Shown: positions 13,071 to 20,444 of the stretch, one piece after another
Layout of the letters: every line of letters begins with the position of its first letter
Numbering within the stretch: the stretch's first letter is position 1
NCBI GenBank assembly: GCA_039583705.1
Contig: JAVKSM010000038.1
Span: 1-24,832, forward strand
DNA length: 24,832 nucleotides
Direction: 5' to 3'
Origin: JAVKSM01 sp039583705
GTDB taxonomy: Bacteria > Actinomycetota > Actinomycetes > Mycobacteriales > Pseudonocardiaceae
Notes under the pieces: generated by a model
Seen by the model: only the letters and a program-made list of their open reading frames with translations
What the model was told of the DNA's origin: nothing
Database searches by the model: none
Made by a program: the position numbers and the translations under genes

Positions 13071-14381
13071 ATGTCCCCCGACACCGCTGACACCGCTGAC
13101 ACCGCTGACACCGCTGACACCGCTGACACCGCTGACACCATCGAGATCGAACACCACTTCCGGCGTGAGTACGGCCGGGTCGTGGCCACCCTGGTCCGCT
13201 TCTTGGGCGACATCGACCTCGCCGAAGAAGCAGTGCAGGAAGCCTTCGTCGTAGCCATCGATCGTTGGCCGGTCACCGGCATCCCGCCGAACCCCGGCGC
13301 GTGGATCACCACCACGGCCCGGAACCGAGCTATCGACCACCTCCGCCGGGAAGCCGCGCGCCATGCCCGCCACACCCAAGCCGCCCGGTTGTACGAACAC
13401 CGCGAACCGTCGGAGTCGGTGGGACCGGTGACGGACGACCGCCTGCGGCTGATCTTCACCTGCTGTCACCCGGCTCTGGCCCGCAGCGCTCAGGTGGCGC
13501 TCACCCTGCGGCTGCTCGGCGGGCTGCGGACCCCGGAGATCGCCCGGGCCTTCCTCGTCCCCGAGGCGACGATGGCCCAACGCATCGTCCGCGCCAAGCG
13601 GAAGATCAAGGCCGCCGGCATCCCGTACCGCGTCCCGGGCGACGCCGAGCTGCCCGACCGGCTCCGCGGTGTGCTGACCGTGGTCTACCTCGTGTTCAAT
13701 GAGGGCTACACTGCCTCGGCCGGCGACACGCTCATTCGCGAGGATCTGTGCGTCGAGGCGATCCGCCTGGCCCGCCTCCTGGCCGAGTTGCTGCCCGACG
13801 AGCCAGAAGTGCTCGGGCTGCTGGCGTTGCTGTTGTTGACGCACGCACGCCGAGCGGCGCGCACGGCCCCGGACCGCTCGCTCGTGCTGTTGCCCGACCA
13901 GGACCGGTCCCTATGGGATCGGGCGCTCATCGAGGAGGGCAGCGTGCTGGTCCGCGGGTGCCTTCAGCGAAACCTGCCAGGGCCCTACCAGATCCAGGCC
14001 GCCGTCAACGCCGTCCACAGCGACGCATCAAGCGCCGCGGAAACCGACTGGCACCAGATCCTTCAGCTCTACGACCAGATGATGATCCACGCATCCACCC
14101 CGGTCGTCGCGCTCAACCGGGCCGTCGCGCTGGCCGAGGTCGAGGGTCCCGCGGCGGCCCTCGCCGTGATCGACGGACTCGACCTCGGCCACTATCACCT
14201 GTTCCACGCCACCCGCGCTGACCTGCTGATGCGGCTGGGCCGGTGCGCCGACGCGGCCGAGGCCTACCAGGCCGCCCTGGCGATCACCACCAACGCCGCG
14301 GAGCGGACATTCCTCGAGCACCGCCGGCGGGCGGCGAGCCAACACAGTCACGTCGTCTGTCCAAACCGGACGGTTTCGTGA
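13071..14381 (+). CDS. ECF sigma factor of the ECF42 type with long C-terminal TPR-like extension
   Basis: 436 aa, twice the size of a simple ECF sigma. Region 2 (about 27-95) includes FRREYGRVVATLVRFLGDID, LAEEAVQEAFVVAIDRW and PPNPGAWITTTARNRAIDHL. Region 4 (about 128-180) includes FTCCHPALARSAQVALTLRL, LGGLRTPEIARAFLVPEATM and AQRIVRAKRKIKAAGIPYR. The extension has VLTVVYLVFNEGYTASAG, AVNAVHSDA, ALNRAVALAEVEGPAAAL and LMRLGRCADAAEAYQAALAI, a TPR-like series that in ECF42 proteins replaces an anti-sigma factor for control. The N-terminus carries six perfect DTA repeats (residues 4-21) from a 9-bp tandem repeat. The ribosome site before ATG 13071 is weak, suggesting coupling to the DGPF gene. 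Its 3' end overlaps the next minus-strand gene by 34 bp. Confidence 0.92.
   Translation: MSPDTADTADTADTADTADTADTIEIEHHFRREYGRVVATLVRFLGDIDLAEEAVQEAFVVAIDRWPVTGIPPNPGAWITTTARNRAIDHLRREAARHARHTQAARLYEHREPSESVGPVTDDRLRLIFTCCHPALARSAQVALTLRLLGGLRTPEIARAFLVPEATMAQRIVRAKRKIKAAGIPYRVPGDAELPDRLRGVLTVVYLVFNEGYTASAGDTLIREDLCVEAIRLARLLAELLPDEPEVLGLLALLLLTHARRAARTAPDRSLVLLPDQDRSLWDRALIEEGSVLVRGCLQRNLPGPYQIQAAVNAVHSDASSAAETDWHQILQLYDQMMIHASTPVVALNRAVALAEVEGPAAALAVIDGLDLGHYHLFHATRADLLMRLGRCADAAEAYQAALAITTNAAERTFLEHRRRAASQHSHVVCPNRTVS
13080..13139 (+). repeat. 9-bp tandem repeat GACACCGCT, six copies plus a partial
   Basis: Six identical GACACCGCT units (13080-13133) plus GACACC of a seventh encode DTA repeats at the start of the sigma factor. 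The unit is a multiple of three, so slippage would change protein length without shifting frame. Confidence 0.95.
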
Positions 14382-14767
14382 TCGATCGAGTCGATCAGTT
14401 GTTGCACCGCCACCGCGGGCGGGCTTCCTGGCTCGGCGGCGGCTGCCACCCTGGACAGGCCCCCGACGACGCTGTCCTTGACGGCTTCGGCCCGTTCGCG
14501 CGCCGCCTCGGCTTGTTGACGCCCCGTCTCGGCCTGTTGACGACCCGCCTCGGCATGCTGGACACCCGCAGCACCCGCCGTGGAGCCGACATGCACGCCG
14601 AAGAAGGTGCCGACAACCGTCCCGATGACCGTGCCGGCGGCGGTGATGACGCCTGACGCCTCCGCGACAGCGGCGTAGCGAATCACCGCAGCCAGCGAAA
14701 TGCCCAGCAGTACCACGAGGCCGCCGATCACGATCCAGAACCCGTACGACCTCTCGTCGAGCATCAT
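14348..14767 (-). CDS. Membrane protein with C-terminal coiled coil
   Basis: 139 aa. AAGGAG lies 5 nt before ATG 14767. Two hydrophobic segments: residues about 9-31 (FWIVIGGLVVLLGISLAAVI) and a Gly/Ala/Val segment about 39-66 (GVITAAGTVIGTVVGTFFGV, HVGSTAGAAG). Then comes a heptad-like helix (QHAEAGRQQAETGRQQAEAA, RERAEAVKDS) that is predicted coiled coil, and an acidic tail. The coiled-coil part is encoded by three imperfect 21-bp repeats (14504-14566). The gene's last 34 bp overlap the 3' end of the ECF sigma gene on the opposite strand. Function is not recognised; a small integral-membrane scaffold is plausible. It is flanked by a 257-bp gap before the oxidoreductase stop, in which I see no gene. 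Confidence 0.75.
   Translation of the reverse strand: MMLDERSYGFWIVIGGLVVLLGISLAAVIRYAAVAEASGVITAAGTVIGTVVGTFFGVHVGSTAGAAGVQHAEAGRQQAETGRQQAEAARERAEAVKDSVVGGLSRVAAAAEPGSPPAVAVQQLIDSIDHETVRFGQTT
14504..14566 (-). repeat. Three imperfect 21-bp tandem repeats
   Basis: On the plus strand the units begin CGCCTCGGCTTGTTGACG, CGTCTCGGCCTGTTGACG and CGCCTCGGCATGCTGGAC, each 21 bp. On the coding strand they give heptad units such as AEAGRQQ and AETGRQQ of the coiled coil. Confidence 0.75.
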
Positions 14768-15024
14768 GGCTGCTCCTTCCCCCAGCGTGAGTCCGGGCTA
14801 GAGCCGACGACCACGGCGGGACACAGCGAGCCCCTCGCCGGTGGGATGGTAGGGGATGTCACCGCTTCGGCCCGTGGAGGTCAAACCACCCGCCGCGGCC
14901 TCAGCGCTACCGCGCTACCGGATCGACCCGAGACCCGAGGAAGTGGGCGAACCTACGCCCGGTCCATGGGCGGGGCCAGGATTGTCGCCGGATTCCACGA
15001 CGAGGTGGTAGGTCTGCAAGCGTC

Positions 15025-16434
15025 TCACGTCAGCCGGGACAGGAACCGGCCAACCTTGGCGACGGTGCTGGGATCCTCGGCCAACACGTACTCGTAGAGC
15101 GCCACCGGGATGCCAAAAGAGTACGTCGGGTAGGCGTGGATCGAGCCCATGATCGCGTCGACCGTGAGGTCGTTGTTCATCGCCAGCGTCATCTCGTTGA
15201 TCAGCTCCCCGGCGCACTGCCCCGCGATGTGGCACCCGAGGAGCCGGCGCTTGTCGCTGACGAGGAACTTCATCAGCCCCGTCGGCTCGGCGTCGGTGAC
15301 GGCCCGCTCGTTGTGCCGGTAGGGGAAACGGATGACGCTGCACGTCGTTCCCGACGCCTGAACCTGCGCCTCGGTGAGCCCGACGTGCGCGAGCTCCGGG
15401 TCGGTGAAGGTCACCCACGGCAGTTGGCCAGGGGAGAACTTGGCTTTGATCGGAACGAACACGTTGCGGACCGCGTGTGCCGCCTGGTAGCCGGCGTAGT
15501 GGGTGAACGCCGGCCCGCCGACGACGTCGCCGACGGCCCAGATGTGCGGCCGGCTGGTCTGCAGCAGCTCGTTGACGACGATGCCGCGGCGCCCGGTCTC
15601 GACCCCGGCCGCGTCCAGCCCCAGTGACTCGACGTTGGGCACCCGGCCGACCGCGACCAGCACCTCGTCCACCCGCAGCTCCCCCTCGCCCAGCGTGAGG
15701 ACCTTCTCGCCGCTCTCCACCCGCACCGAGGCGAGGGTGGCCTCGTAGCGGACGTCGATACCCTCGTCGGCGAAGCGGCGCTCCAGGATCTCGACCAGCT
15801 CCGCGTCGTCACGGGGTAGCAGGTGGCGTCCCCGCTGCAGGATCGTGACCCGCGAGCCGAGCCGGGCGAAGGCCTGCGCCAGCTCCACCCCGATCGGTCC
15901 GCCGCCGACGACCGCCAGCCGGCGCGGCAGGTCGGTCAGGTCGAAGGCGTCCTCGTTGGTGAGGTAGCCGGCCTCGGCCAGACCCGCCACGTCGGGAACC
16001 GCCGGGCGACTGCCGGAGGCGATGAGGACGGACTTGGCGGTGATGCGGCGCTCGCCGACGGCAAGGCTGTGCTCGCCGACGAACCGGGCGCCGCCGAGCA
16101 GCACGTCCACGCCGATCCCGGCCAGCGAGTCCGCCGAGTCGAGCACGCCGACGTCCGCGATGGCCCGCTGCACCCGGGCGTTCACCTCGGACAGCGGCGC
16201 GTGCAGGCCACCGGCCGTCAGCCCCCACCGGGAAGCGGTGGCCGCCTCGTGGGCCACCCGCGAGGCCTTGATGAGCGCCTTGCTCGGCACGCAGCCGTAG
16301 TAGAGGCAGTCTCCGCCCAGCCGCTGCTTGTCGAGCAGCGCGATGCGCTTGGCGAAGAACCGGCCGACCTTGGCCGCCGTGATGCCACCCGAGCCGCCCC
16401 CGATGATCGCCAGGTCGTAGTCGAAACTCGCCAC
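15025..16434 (-). CDS. FAD-dependent pyridine-nucleotide disulfide oxidoreductase
   Basis: 469 aa, class I flavin disulfide reductase (dihydrolipoamide dehydrogenase/mercuric reductase fold). FAD-binding GGGSGG (12-17), redox disulfide Cys43/Cys48 in GGDCLYYGCVPSK, NAD(P)-binding GGGPIGVELAQAFARLG, and second FAD motif VWAVGDV-like HIWAVGDVVGG. The dimerisation domain follows (PWVTFTDPELAHVGLTE). At the C-terminus, where lipoamide dehydrogenases carry HAHPTxSE with the catalytic His-Glu pair, it has HAYPTYSFG, so the second His and the Glu are absent. It is therefore unlikely to be the E3 of an alpha-keto acid complex; a mercuric-reductase-like or quinone/thiol reductase is more likely. GTG 16434 follows GGAGGGAG; the ATG at 16455 would place the ribosome site inside the gene. 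Confidence 0.85.
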   Translation of the reverse strand: MASFDYDLAIIGGGSGGITAAKVGRFFAKRIALLDKQRLGGDCLYYGCVPSKALIKASRVAHEAATASRWGLTAGGLHAPLSEVNARVQRAIADVGVLDSADSLAGIGVDVLLGGARFVGEHSLAVGERRITAKSVLIASGSRPAVPDVAGLAEAGYLTNEDAFDLTDLPRRLAVVGGGPIGVELAQAFARLGSRVTILQRGRHLLPRDDAELVEILERRFADEGIDVRYEATLASVRVESGEKVLTLGEGELRVDEVLVAVGRVPNVESLGLDAAGVETGRRGIVVNELLQTSRPHIWAVGDVVGGPAFTHYAGYQAAHAVRNVFVPIKAKFSPGQLPWVTFTDPELAHVGLTEAQVQASGTTCSVIRFPYRHNERAVTDAEPTGLMKFLVSDKRRLLGCHIAGQCAGELINEMTLAMNNDLTVDAIMGSIHAYPTYSFGIPVALYEYVLAEDPSTVAKVGRFLSRLT

Positions 16435-16540
16435 GCCGCTCCCTCCGCTGAGCACGTGAGCTGAATGTAGAAGGAGAGCGAGGGGCAGGGGGAGAGCGTC
16501 AGCTGGTCACGGTGAGGATGGACCGGCGCGAGTCCGTCCG

Positions 16541-16707
16541 GTGACCCCGTCGCGGTTGGTGAGCGAGCTGGCGGAGGCGATCGCGGCCCGTGCCGGCGCG
16601 CCCTGGCTGCGGGTGGCTGTCGACGGCGCCCGGTCGACCCGGCCGGGATCACCGACCGTGTGGTTCGGGTCGACGACCCGCGCCACCCCGCGCTCCAGGA
16701 GCCCTGA
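16541..16707 (+). pseudogene. Remnant of a uridine-kinase-like gene
   Basis: From GTG 16541 the frame reads VSELAEAIAARAGAPWLRVA and then VDGARSTRPG, the beginning of a nucleoside-kinase-like family of actinobacteria (VAVDG with PG(E/D)LA following). From about 16652 the family's C-terminal end, DRVVRVDDPRHPALQEP, is readable but one frame away, ending in TGA at 16705-16707. Roughly 130 residues of the middle are missing and the two ends are out of frame, so this is a deletion remnant. Its last 44 bp lie within the 77-bp sequence repeated on both sides of the assembly gap, but the deletion junction lies outside that repeat, so it is not explained by the gap alone. Confidence 0.5.
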
Positions 16708-16917
16708 GGACGTGCCCAGAGACGAGGCTCGGCTGGACCGNNNNNNNNNNNNNNNNNNNNNNNNNNNNNNNNNNNNNNNNNNNNNNNNNNNNNNNNNNNN
16801 NNNNNNNNNNNNNNNNNNNNNNNNNNNNNNNNNNNNNNNNTTCGGGTCGACGACCCGCGCCACCCCGCGCTCCAGGAGCCCTGAGGACGTGCCCAGAGAC
16901 GAGGCTCGGCTGGACCG
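16664..16917. other. Assembly gap of 100 N flanked by an identical 77-bp sequence
   Basis: Bases 16664-16740 and 16841-16917 are identical, and they abut the N run exactly (16741-16840). This is the signature of two contigs that share a k-mer-length overlap joined by a fixed 100-N spacer. The true distance is unknown and may be zero. Just after it the element GGCTCGGCTGGAC recurs (16905-16917 and 16919-16931), a short repeat that may have broken the assembly. Confidence 0.9.
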
Positions 16918-16963
16918 GGGCTCGGCTGGACGAGCCGGGCCGGGTGCGCTGCGCTGACCCGCG

Positions 16964-17818
16964 CTACCCCTGCTGGTCCCGGAGGAAGCGCTCGAGCTCG
17001 GCGGCGAGGTCGTCGCCCGAAGGGAGATCCTCGAACGTCGCCGGTGCGTCGAAGGCCATCTCGAGGCGACGCACCAGCTCACGATGCTCCTCGCTGTTGC
17101 CGATGACCTCGTCGACCTCGGCCGTCATCCGCGCAGCCGCCGCCTCCAACTCGTCGATGTCGACCACCAGCCCCGTCAGCCTGCTCAGCGTCTCCACGAG
17201 CGCGGCGGCGGCGGCCGGATAGGGGCCGGCGGCGAGGTAGTGGGGCACCCGTGCCCAGATCCCGACGGCGGGGATGCCGATGGCGGCGAAGCTCTCCTGA
17301 AGCGCGGTCTGGATCCCGGCGGGCACCTCCGTCGTCCCGACGCTGCGGCCCACCCGCTCCGCCAGCTCGGCGACCGTGGCGATCCCGGTCAGGCGGACCG
17401 GACGGGTGTGCGGGACCGGAGCGGCGAACGCGCCCATGCCCGCGACGAGCCGAACGCCCATGTCCCTGGCGAGATCGATGACAGCCTGCGCGAACGCGTG
17501 CCACGCCATGTCGGGCTCCGGCCCGACCAGGGCGAGCAGGTCGTTGCCCGCGGTGTCCTGCCCGGCGCGGAGCTGGACCTCGGGCCAGCTCAGGCCGACG
17601 AGGACCCCGTCGGAGATCCGCGCGGTTGGGCGGCGAGCCCGGAAGTCGATCAGATCGTCGGCGCTGAAGGTGGCCAGTGGCTCGGTCGGTATCCGCTCCA
17701 GGACGTGGCTGACCGCCGCCCGGGCCCCGAAGCCGGCATCGACCCAGCTCTCGGTCGCGAGCAGCAGCACCGGCGACGTCAGAGGGCGATGCGGGTGCAA
17801 CTGGTAGCGCGCGCTCAT
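16964..17818 (-). CDS. PAC2-family protein
   Basis: 284 aa, the usual length for actinobacterial PAC2 (proteasome-assembling-chaperone-2-like) proteins. Recognisable parts: ATESWVDAGFGARAAVSHVL (22-41), FSADDLIDFRARRPTARISD (55-74) followed by GVL, LVGPEPDMAWHAFAQAV, and VAGMGAFAAPVPHTRPVRLT; near the end GIWARVPHYLAAGPYPAAAA, a family hallmark, then a coiled C-terminus (RELVRRLEMAFDAPATFEDL). These proteins occur widely in actinomycetes with no settled biochemical role. It is the last gene of a likely minus-strand unit with the EEP hydrolase (39-bp gap) and the Fe-S nuclease. The stop is TAG at 16964-16966. Confidence 0.88.
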   Translation of the reverse strand: MSARYQLHPHRPLTSPVLLLATESWVDAGFGARAAVSHVLERIPTEPLATFSADDLIDFRARRPTARISDGVLVGLSWPEVQLRAGQDTAGNDLLALVGPEPDMAWHAFAQAVIDLARDMGVRLVAGMGAFAAPVPHTRPVRLTGIATVAELAERVGRSVGTTEVPAGIQTALQESFAAIGIPAVGIWARVPHYLAAGPYPAAAAALVETLSRLTGLVVDIDELEAAAARMTAEVDEVIGNSEEHRELVRRLEMAFDAPATFEDLPSGDDLAAELERFLRDQQG

Positions 17819-17857
17819 CAGGCACCGGTCCCTGCCATGGACGAACCCTAGACCTTC

Positions 17858-18550
17858 TCAGACCTCGAAGTCCGCCAGCACGACAGCGTGGTCGCTGCCG
17901 CTGGCGAGCGCCTCGTCGTAGAGGTAACCGACGGCGGCCGGGGTGAGGTCGGGGGTGGCCCAGATGTGGTCGCCGTGGGGGGGAGCGAGACAGCGGCACT
18001 CGCCGTGGTCCACCACGGCGGCGTCGGAGTCCATGCCGAAGACGACCGAACCAGGCTGCTCGGCGAGCCAGCCGGCGATGCCGGTGGCGAACGCCGGCGG
18101 CACCGGCGTCGCCGGGTTCTGGGGGGCCGGGCGGGCGTGGAAGCTGCAGGCCGTCAGCGTCCGATCGCCCGATATCGCCACCCGCGCGGCGACCGTGCGC
18201 TGGAGCAGACCCACGCGCTGTGGGTCGCCGACGCCGAACGGGGCGCTGTCGAGCAGTCCGGCGTCCAGCAGGACCGTGGCCGACGAACCGAGGACGGCGC
18301 AGCCGAGTCGGTAGTCGCTGCCGCGCGGGCGGCAGATGTCGGTCGACAACACTCCCCACGCGAAGATCCGCGGCTGGGCGTGGATGCGCTCGTGGACCAG
18401 CCGATGCGGCAGCAGGGTCCGGTACACCGGCCGGCTCAGCTCCTGCAGCAGCGCCAGGTCGGGCCGCAACCGGCGCAGCAGCGCGACCTTGGCGTCGAGC
18501 AGCCCGGTAGGTCCGGAATCGAGGTTCCAGCTCACGACACGCAATCGCAT
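17858..18550 (-). CDS. Endonuclease/exonuclease/phosphatase (EEP) family hydrolase
   Basis: 230 aa. EEP metal-site motifs are in order: VVSWNLD (5-11, metal-binding Asn), LLQELS (35-40, metal-binding Glu), CSFHARPAP (His region), GMDSDAAV (Asp pair), and the C-terminal SGSDHAVVLADF with the catalytic Asp-His. No signal peptide, so it is cytoplasmic. The substrate could be DNA, RNA, a phosphoester or a lipid phosphate; sequence alone does not tell. GAGG lies upstream of ATG 18550. The gene lies 61 bp after the nuclease gene and 39 bp before PAC2, all on the minus strand. Co-transcription with a DNA nuclease-like gene hints at nucleic-acid work. Confidence 0.82.
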   Translation of the reverse strand: MRLRVVSWNLDSGPTGLLDAKVALLRRLRPDLALLQELSRPVYRTLLPHRLVHERIHAQPRIFAWGVLSTDICRPRGSDYRLGCAVLGSSATVLLDAGLLDSAPFGVGDPQRVGLLQRTVAARVAISGDRTLTACSFHARPAPQNPATPVPPAFATGIAGWLAEQPGSVVFGMDSDAAVVDHGECRCLAPPHGDHIWATPDLTPAAVGYLYDEALASGSDHAVVLADFEV

Positions 18551-18611
18551 GGGTGGACCTCAGGCTCGACCGCCCACGCCGGCCGCTGGTCCGGCCTCGG
18601 CCCCACGCCGG

Positions 18612-19727
18612 TCAACCACCTGCCTGCCTCTGGTTCCCGTGCTCGGCCACCCGGTAGATCTCAGGCACGAACCCCCAGACCGAGCCGAGGCGTCCCGGTT
18701 GGAAGTCCTCCGCGGTCCGCTTCCGGTAGGAGGTTTCCAGGATCGGGCCTGCGTCCACGCCCAGCGACATGGCCAGACACGGCTCGCGGTAGGCGCATCT
18801 GGTGCAGTGCCCGGGCGCCGGGTTGGGGTAGAGCAGGGGCGATGGGCCGGTCATCTCCCGCGTCTGGAGGGCGACATCCAAGCCGCGGCGCGCGAGCTGG
18901 GCCGGGCTTCGAGGTATCTGGGTGCGGCGGAAGAACTCGTTGCTCTGCTGCTTGATGAGGCCGGTCGGCCCGTCCAGCGCCCGGGTCTGCATCTCCTCGG
19001 CAGCCCCGGCGCCCGCCCCAGGGGGGAAGCGGCGCAGCTCGTTGTGGATCGTGCCCTCGATCTTGCCCAGGAAGCCGAGCTCCCATGCCCACGAGCGGGT
19101 CAGGCTCGGCTCGTCGAGGAGGAGCGCGTCCAGGTCGGGCCACTCGCCGTCGACGCTCCGGTGCTCGACGAGCCAGTACAGCTCGTGCTCGTCCGCGACG
19201 ACCATGTCGATCCGGACCCGGTACCAGACGCCGCGCCCGTCGGAGGCGCTCAGACCCTCGTCGGGACTGGCCGGGTCGGGCGGGATGGTGATGTCGAACT
19301 GGGTCGCCACCATGAGCGGGTCGAAGCGGTCGGCCTGCGGTGCCCAGCGGAAGTAGCGCTCCAGCATGGCGCCGCCCAGCTCGACCTGCCGCTCCCACTC
19401 CTGCTGCTGGACCTCCGAGAGGTCGCGGTGCTCGGCGTAGGCGGCGCGTTGGGCGCGCATCGACTTGACGAAGGCCTTCACGGCGAGTGGGCGGACGATG
19501 GCGCGGTCCCAGTCCCACATGCCCGGGAAGTAGTACACGTCGAGCGCGTCGTGGAGCGCCTCGTCGAAGTCGAAGACGCGCACCGGCGCGACCGGTTCGA
19601 GATCCTGGCGCTCCCGGGCGCTGAGATCCCACGCCCGGCGGCACTGCCGGAAGAGCTGGCTCTCCCAGGGCCGGACGATGTGGTACATGGCTCCGGTCCG
19701 TATCGAACCGCTGCCGTCCTCGCTCAC
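18612..19727 (-). CDS. Fe-S cluster-containing PD-(D/E)XK nuclease-like protein
   Basis: 371 aa. It begins (after a short lead) MYHIVRPWESQLFRQCRRAW, with one N-terminal Cys. Near the C-terminus is HCTRCAYREPCLAM, a C-x2-C-x5-C cluster. One early Cys plus three late Cys is the 4Fe-4S pattern of AddB, Cas4 and related nucleases, in which the cluster pins the two ends of the fold together. Between them, VRIDMVVADEHELYWLVEHR resembles the D-x(n)-E-x-K nuclease core, but with Arg at the Lys position. GTG 19727 is chosen because AGGGGGTGA lies just upstream; ATG 19688 has a poor ribosome site. It is divergent from the PadR gene across an operator-rich 195-bp region and probably leads an operon with the EEP and PAC2 genes. 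Function as DNA repair or processing nuclease is inference. Confidence 0.75.
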   Translation of the reverse strand: MSEDGSGSIRTGAMYHIVRPWESQLFRQCRRAWDLSARERQDLEPVAPVRVFDFDEALHDALDVYYFPGMWDWDRAIVRPLAVKAFVKSMRAQRAAYAEHRDLSEVQQQEWERQVELGGAMLERYFRWAPQADRFDPLMVATQFDITIPPDPASPDEGLSASDGRGVWYRVRIDMVVADEHELYWLVEHRSVDGEWPDLDALLLDEPSLTRSWAWELGFLGKIEGTIHNELRRFPPGAGAGAAEEMQTRALDGPTGLIKQQSNEFFRRTQIPRSPAQLARRGLDVALQTREMTGPSPLLYPNPAPGHCTRCAYREPCLAMSLGVDAGPILETSYRKRTAEDFQPGRLGSVWGFVPEIYRVAEHGNQRQAGG

Positions 19728-19808
19728 TGGCTCACCCCCTGCCGACTGGTGAGAGGCGAAACCGAGGCTACCGCGAACGCCGCTCGGTCGCCGACATCCG
19801 CGATCCGG

Positions 19809-19858
19809 GCGCAGCACGGCGGCACCCCGCTCGACGCGCAGCACGGCGGCGTACCGCT
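19809..19858. repeat. Direct repeat, two copies offset by 27 bp
   Basis: GCGCAGCACGGCGGC followed by ACCCCGCT (19809-19831) recurs as GCGCAGCACGGCGGC followed by GTACCGCT (19836-19858). Both lie in the divergent region between the nuclease and PadR genes, directly before the large inverted repeat. Confidence 0.6.
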
Positions 19859-19893
19859 GTCCACTGTGGACCCTTCCCGACCACAGTGGACAG
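19857..19893. promoter_or_regulatory. 13-bp inverted repeat, candidate PadR operator
   Basis: CTGTCCACTGTGG (19857-19869) and CCACAGTGGACAG (19881-19893) match perfectly across 11 nt. Each arm holds its own palindrome CCAC-(T/A)-GTGG, and their centres (19865 and 19885) are 20 bp apart, close to two helical turns. That suits two dimers bound on one face. It lies 30 bp before the PadR start and in front of the divergent nuclease gene. Confidence 0.6.
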
Positions 19894-19922
19894 ATCTGCG
19901 GCAGCGTGGCACCGTGGACGGG

Positions 19923-20423
19923 GTGACCGAGTTGAACGCCACCGCCGCCGCCCTGCTGGGCCTGCTGCACGACGCTCCGATGACCGGCGGCGAGTTGGTC
20001 GCCGCGGCGCAGCGCCGTTTCGGCGGTTTCTTCAGCGTCACCCGCAGCCAGGTGTACCGGGAGCTGCCTGCGCTCACCGCCGCCGGCCTGCTGCGACTGG
20101 GCAAGCAGGGGCCACGCTCCAGTCAGCAGTACCTGATCGCTGCCGCGGGCAGGAGGGCATTCAAGGGCTGGCTGACCGCCCAGCCCGGCCCCGACCACCT
20201 CCGCAGCCCGCTGATCCTGCGCCTGGTCCATGCGGGAGCGCTCTCGGCCAGACAGCGCGCCGAGCTGGTCGCGAACGCGAAGTCCGCCTACGGCGCCCGG
20301 GTGGAACGGGTGCGGGCGGCGGCGAGGGGTGCGAGCGACCCTTACGCCAAAGCCGCCGCCGACTTCGCGGTGGCCCACGCGCGGGCCGTCGTCAAGCTGC
20401 TGGACGCGATCCCGGTCGACTAG
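19923..20423 (+). CDS. PadR-family transcriptional regulator
   Basis: 166 aa. The N-terminal winged helix (about 6-78) reads ATAAALLGLLHDAPMTGGEL, SVTRSQVYRELPALTAAGLL and a wing SSQQYLIAAAGRRAF. The C-terminal half is the helical dimerisation region (LILRLVHAGALSARQRAELV, VERVRAAARGASDPYAKAAA). PadR proteins are usually ligand-responsive repressors that bind palindromes next to their own gene, and a 13-bp inverted repeat lies 30 bp upstream. GTG 19923 is chosen from the family N-terminus; the ribosome site is weak and leaderless or near-leaderless translation is possible. The stop is 21 bp before prfB, so it may be co-transcribed with it. The ligand is unknown; the divergent Fe-S nuclease gene is a candidate target. 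Confidence 0.87.
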   Translation: MTELNATAAALLGLLHDAPMTGGELVAAAQRRFGGFFSVTRSQVYRELPALTAAGLLRLGKQGPRSSQQYLIAAAGRRAFKGWLTAQPGPDHLRSPLILRLVHAGALSARQRAELVANAKSAYGARVERVRAAARGASDPYAKAAADFAVAHARAVVKLLDAIPVD

Positions 20424-20444
20424 CGGCAGACGTAGGCTGACGGG

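Noticed and set aside
16664..16917. 77-bp direct repeat as a mobile-element duplication
   Set aside because: Both copies abut an exact 100-N run, which is the mark of contig-end overlap.
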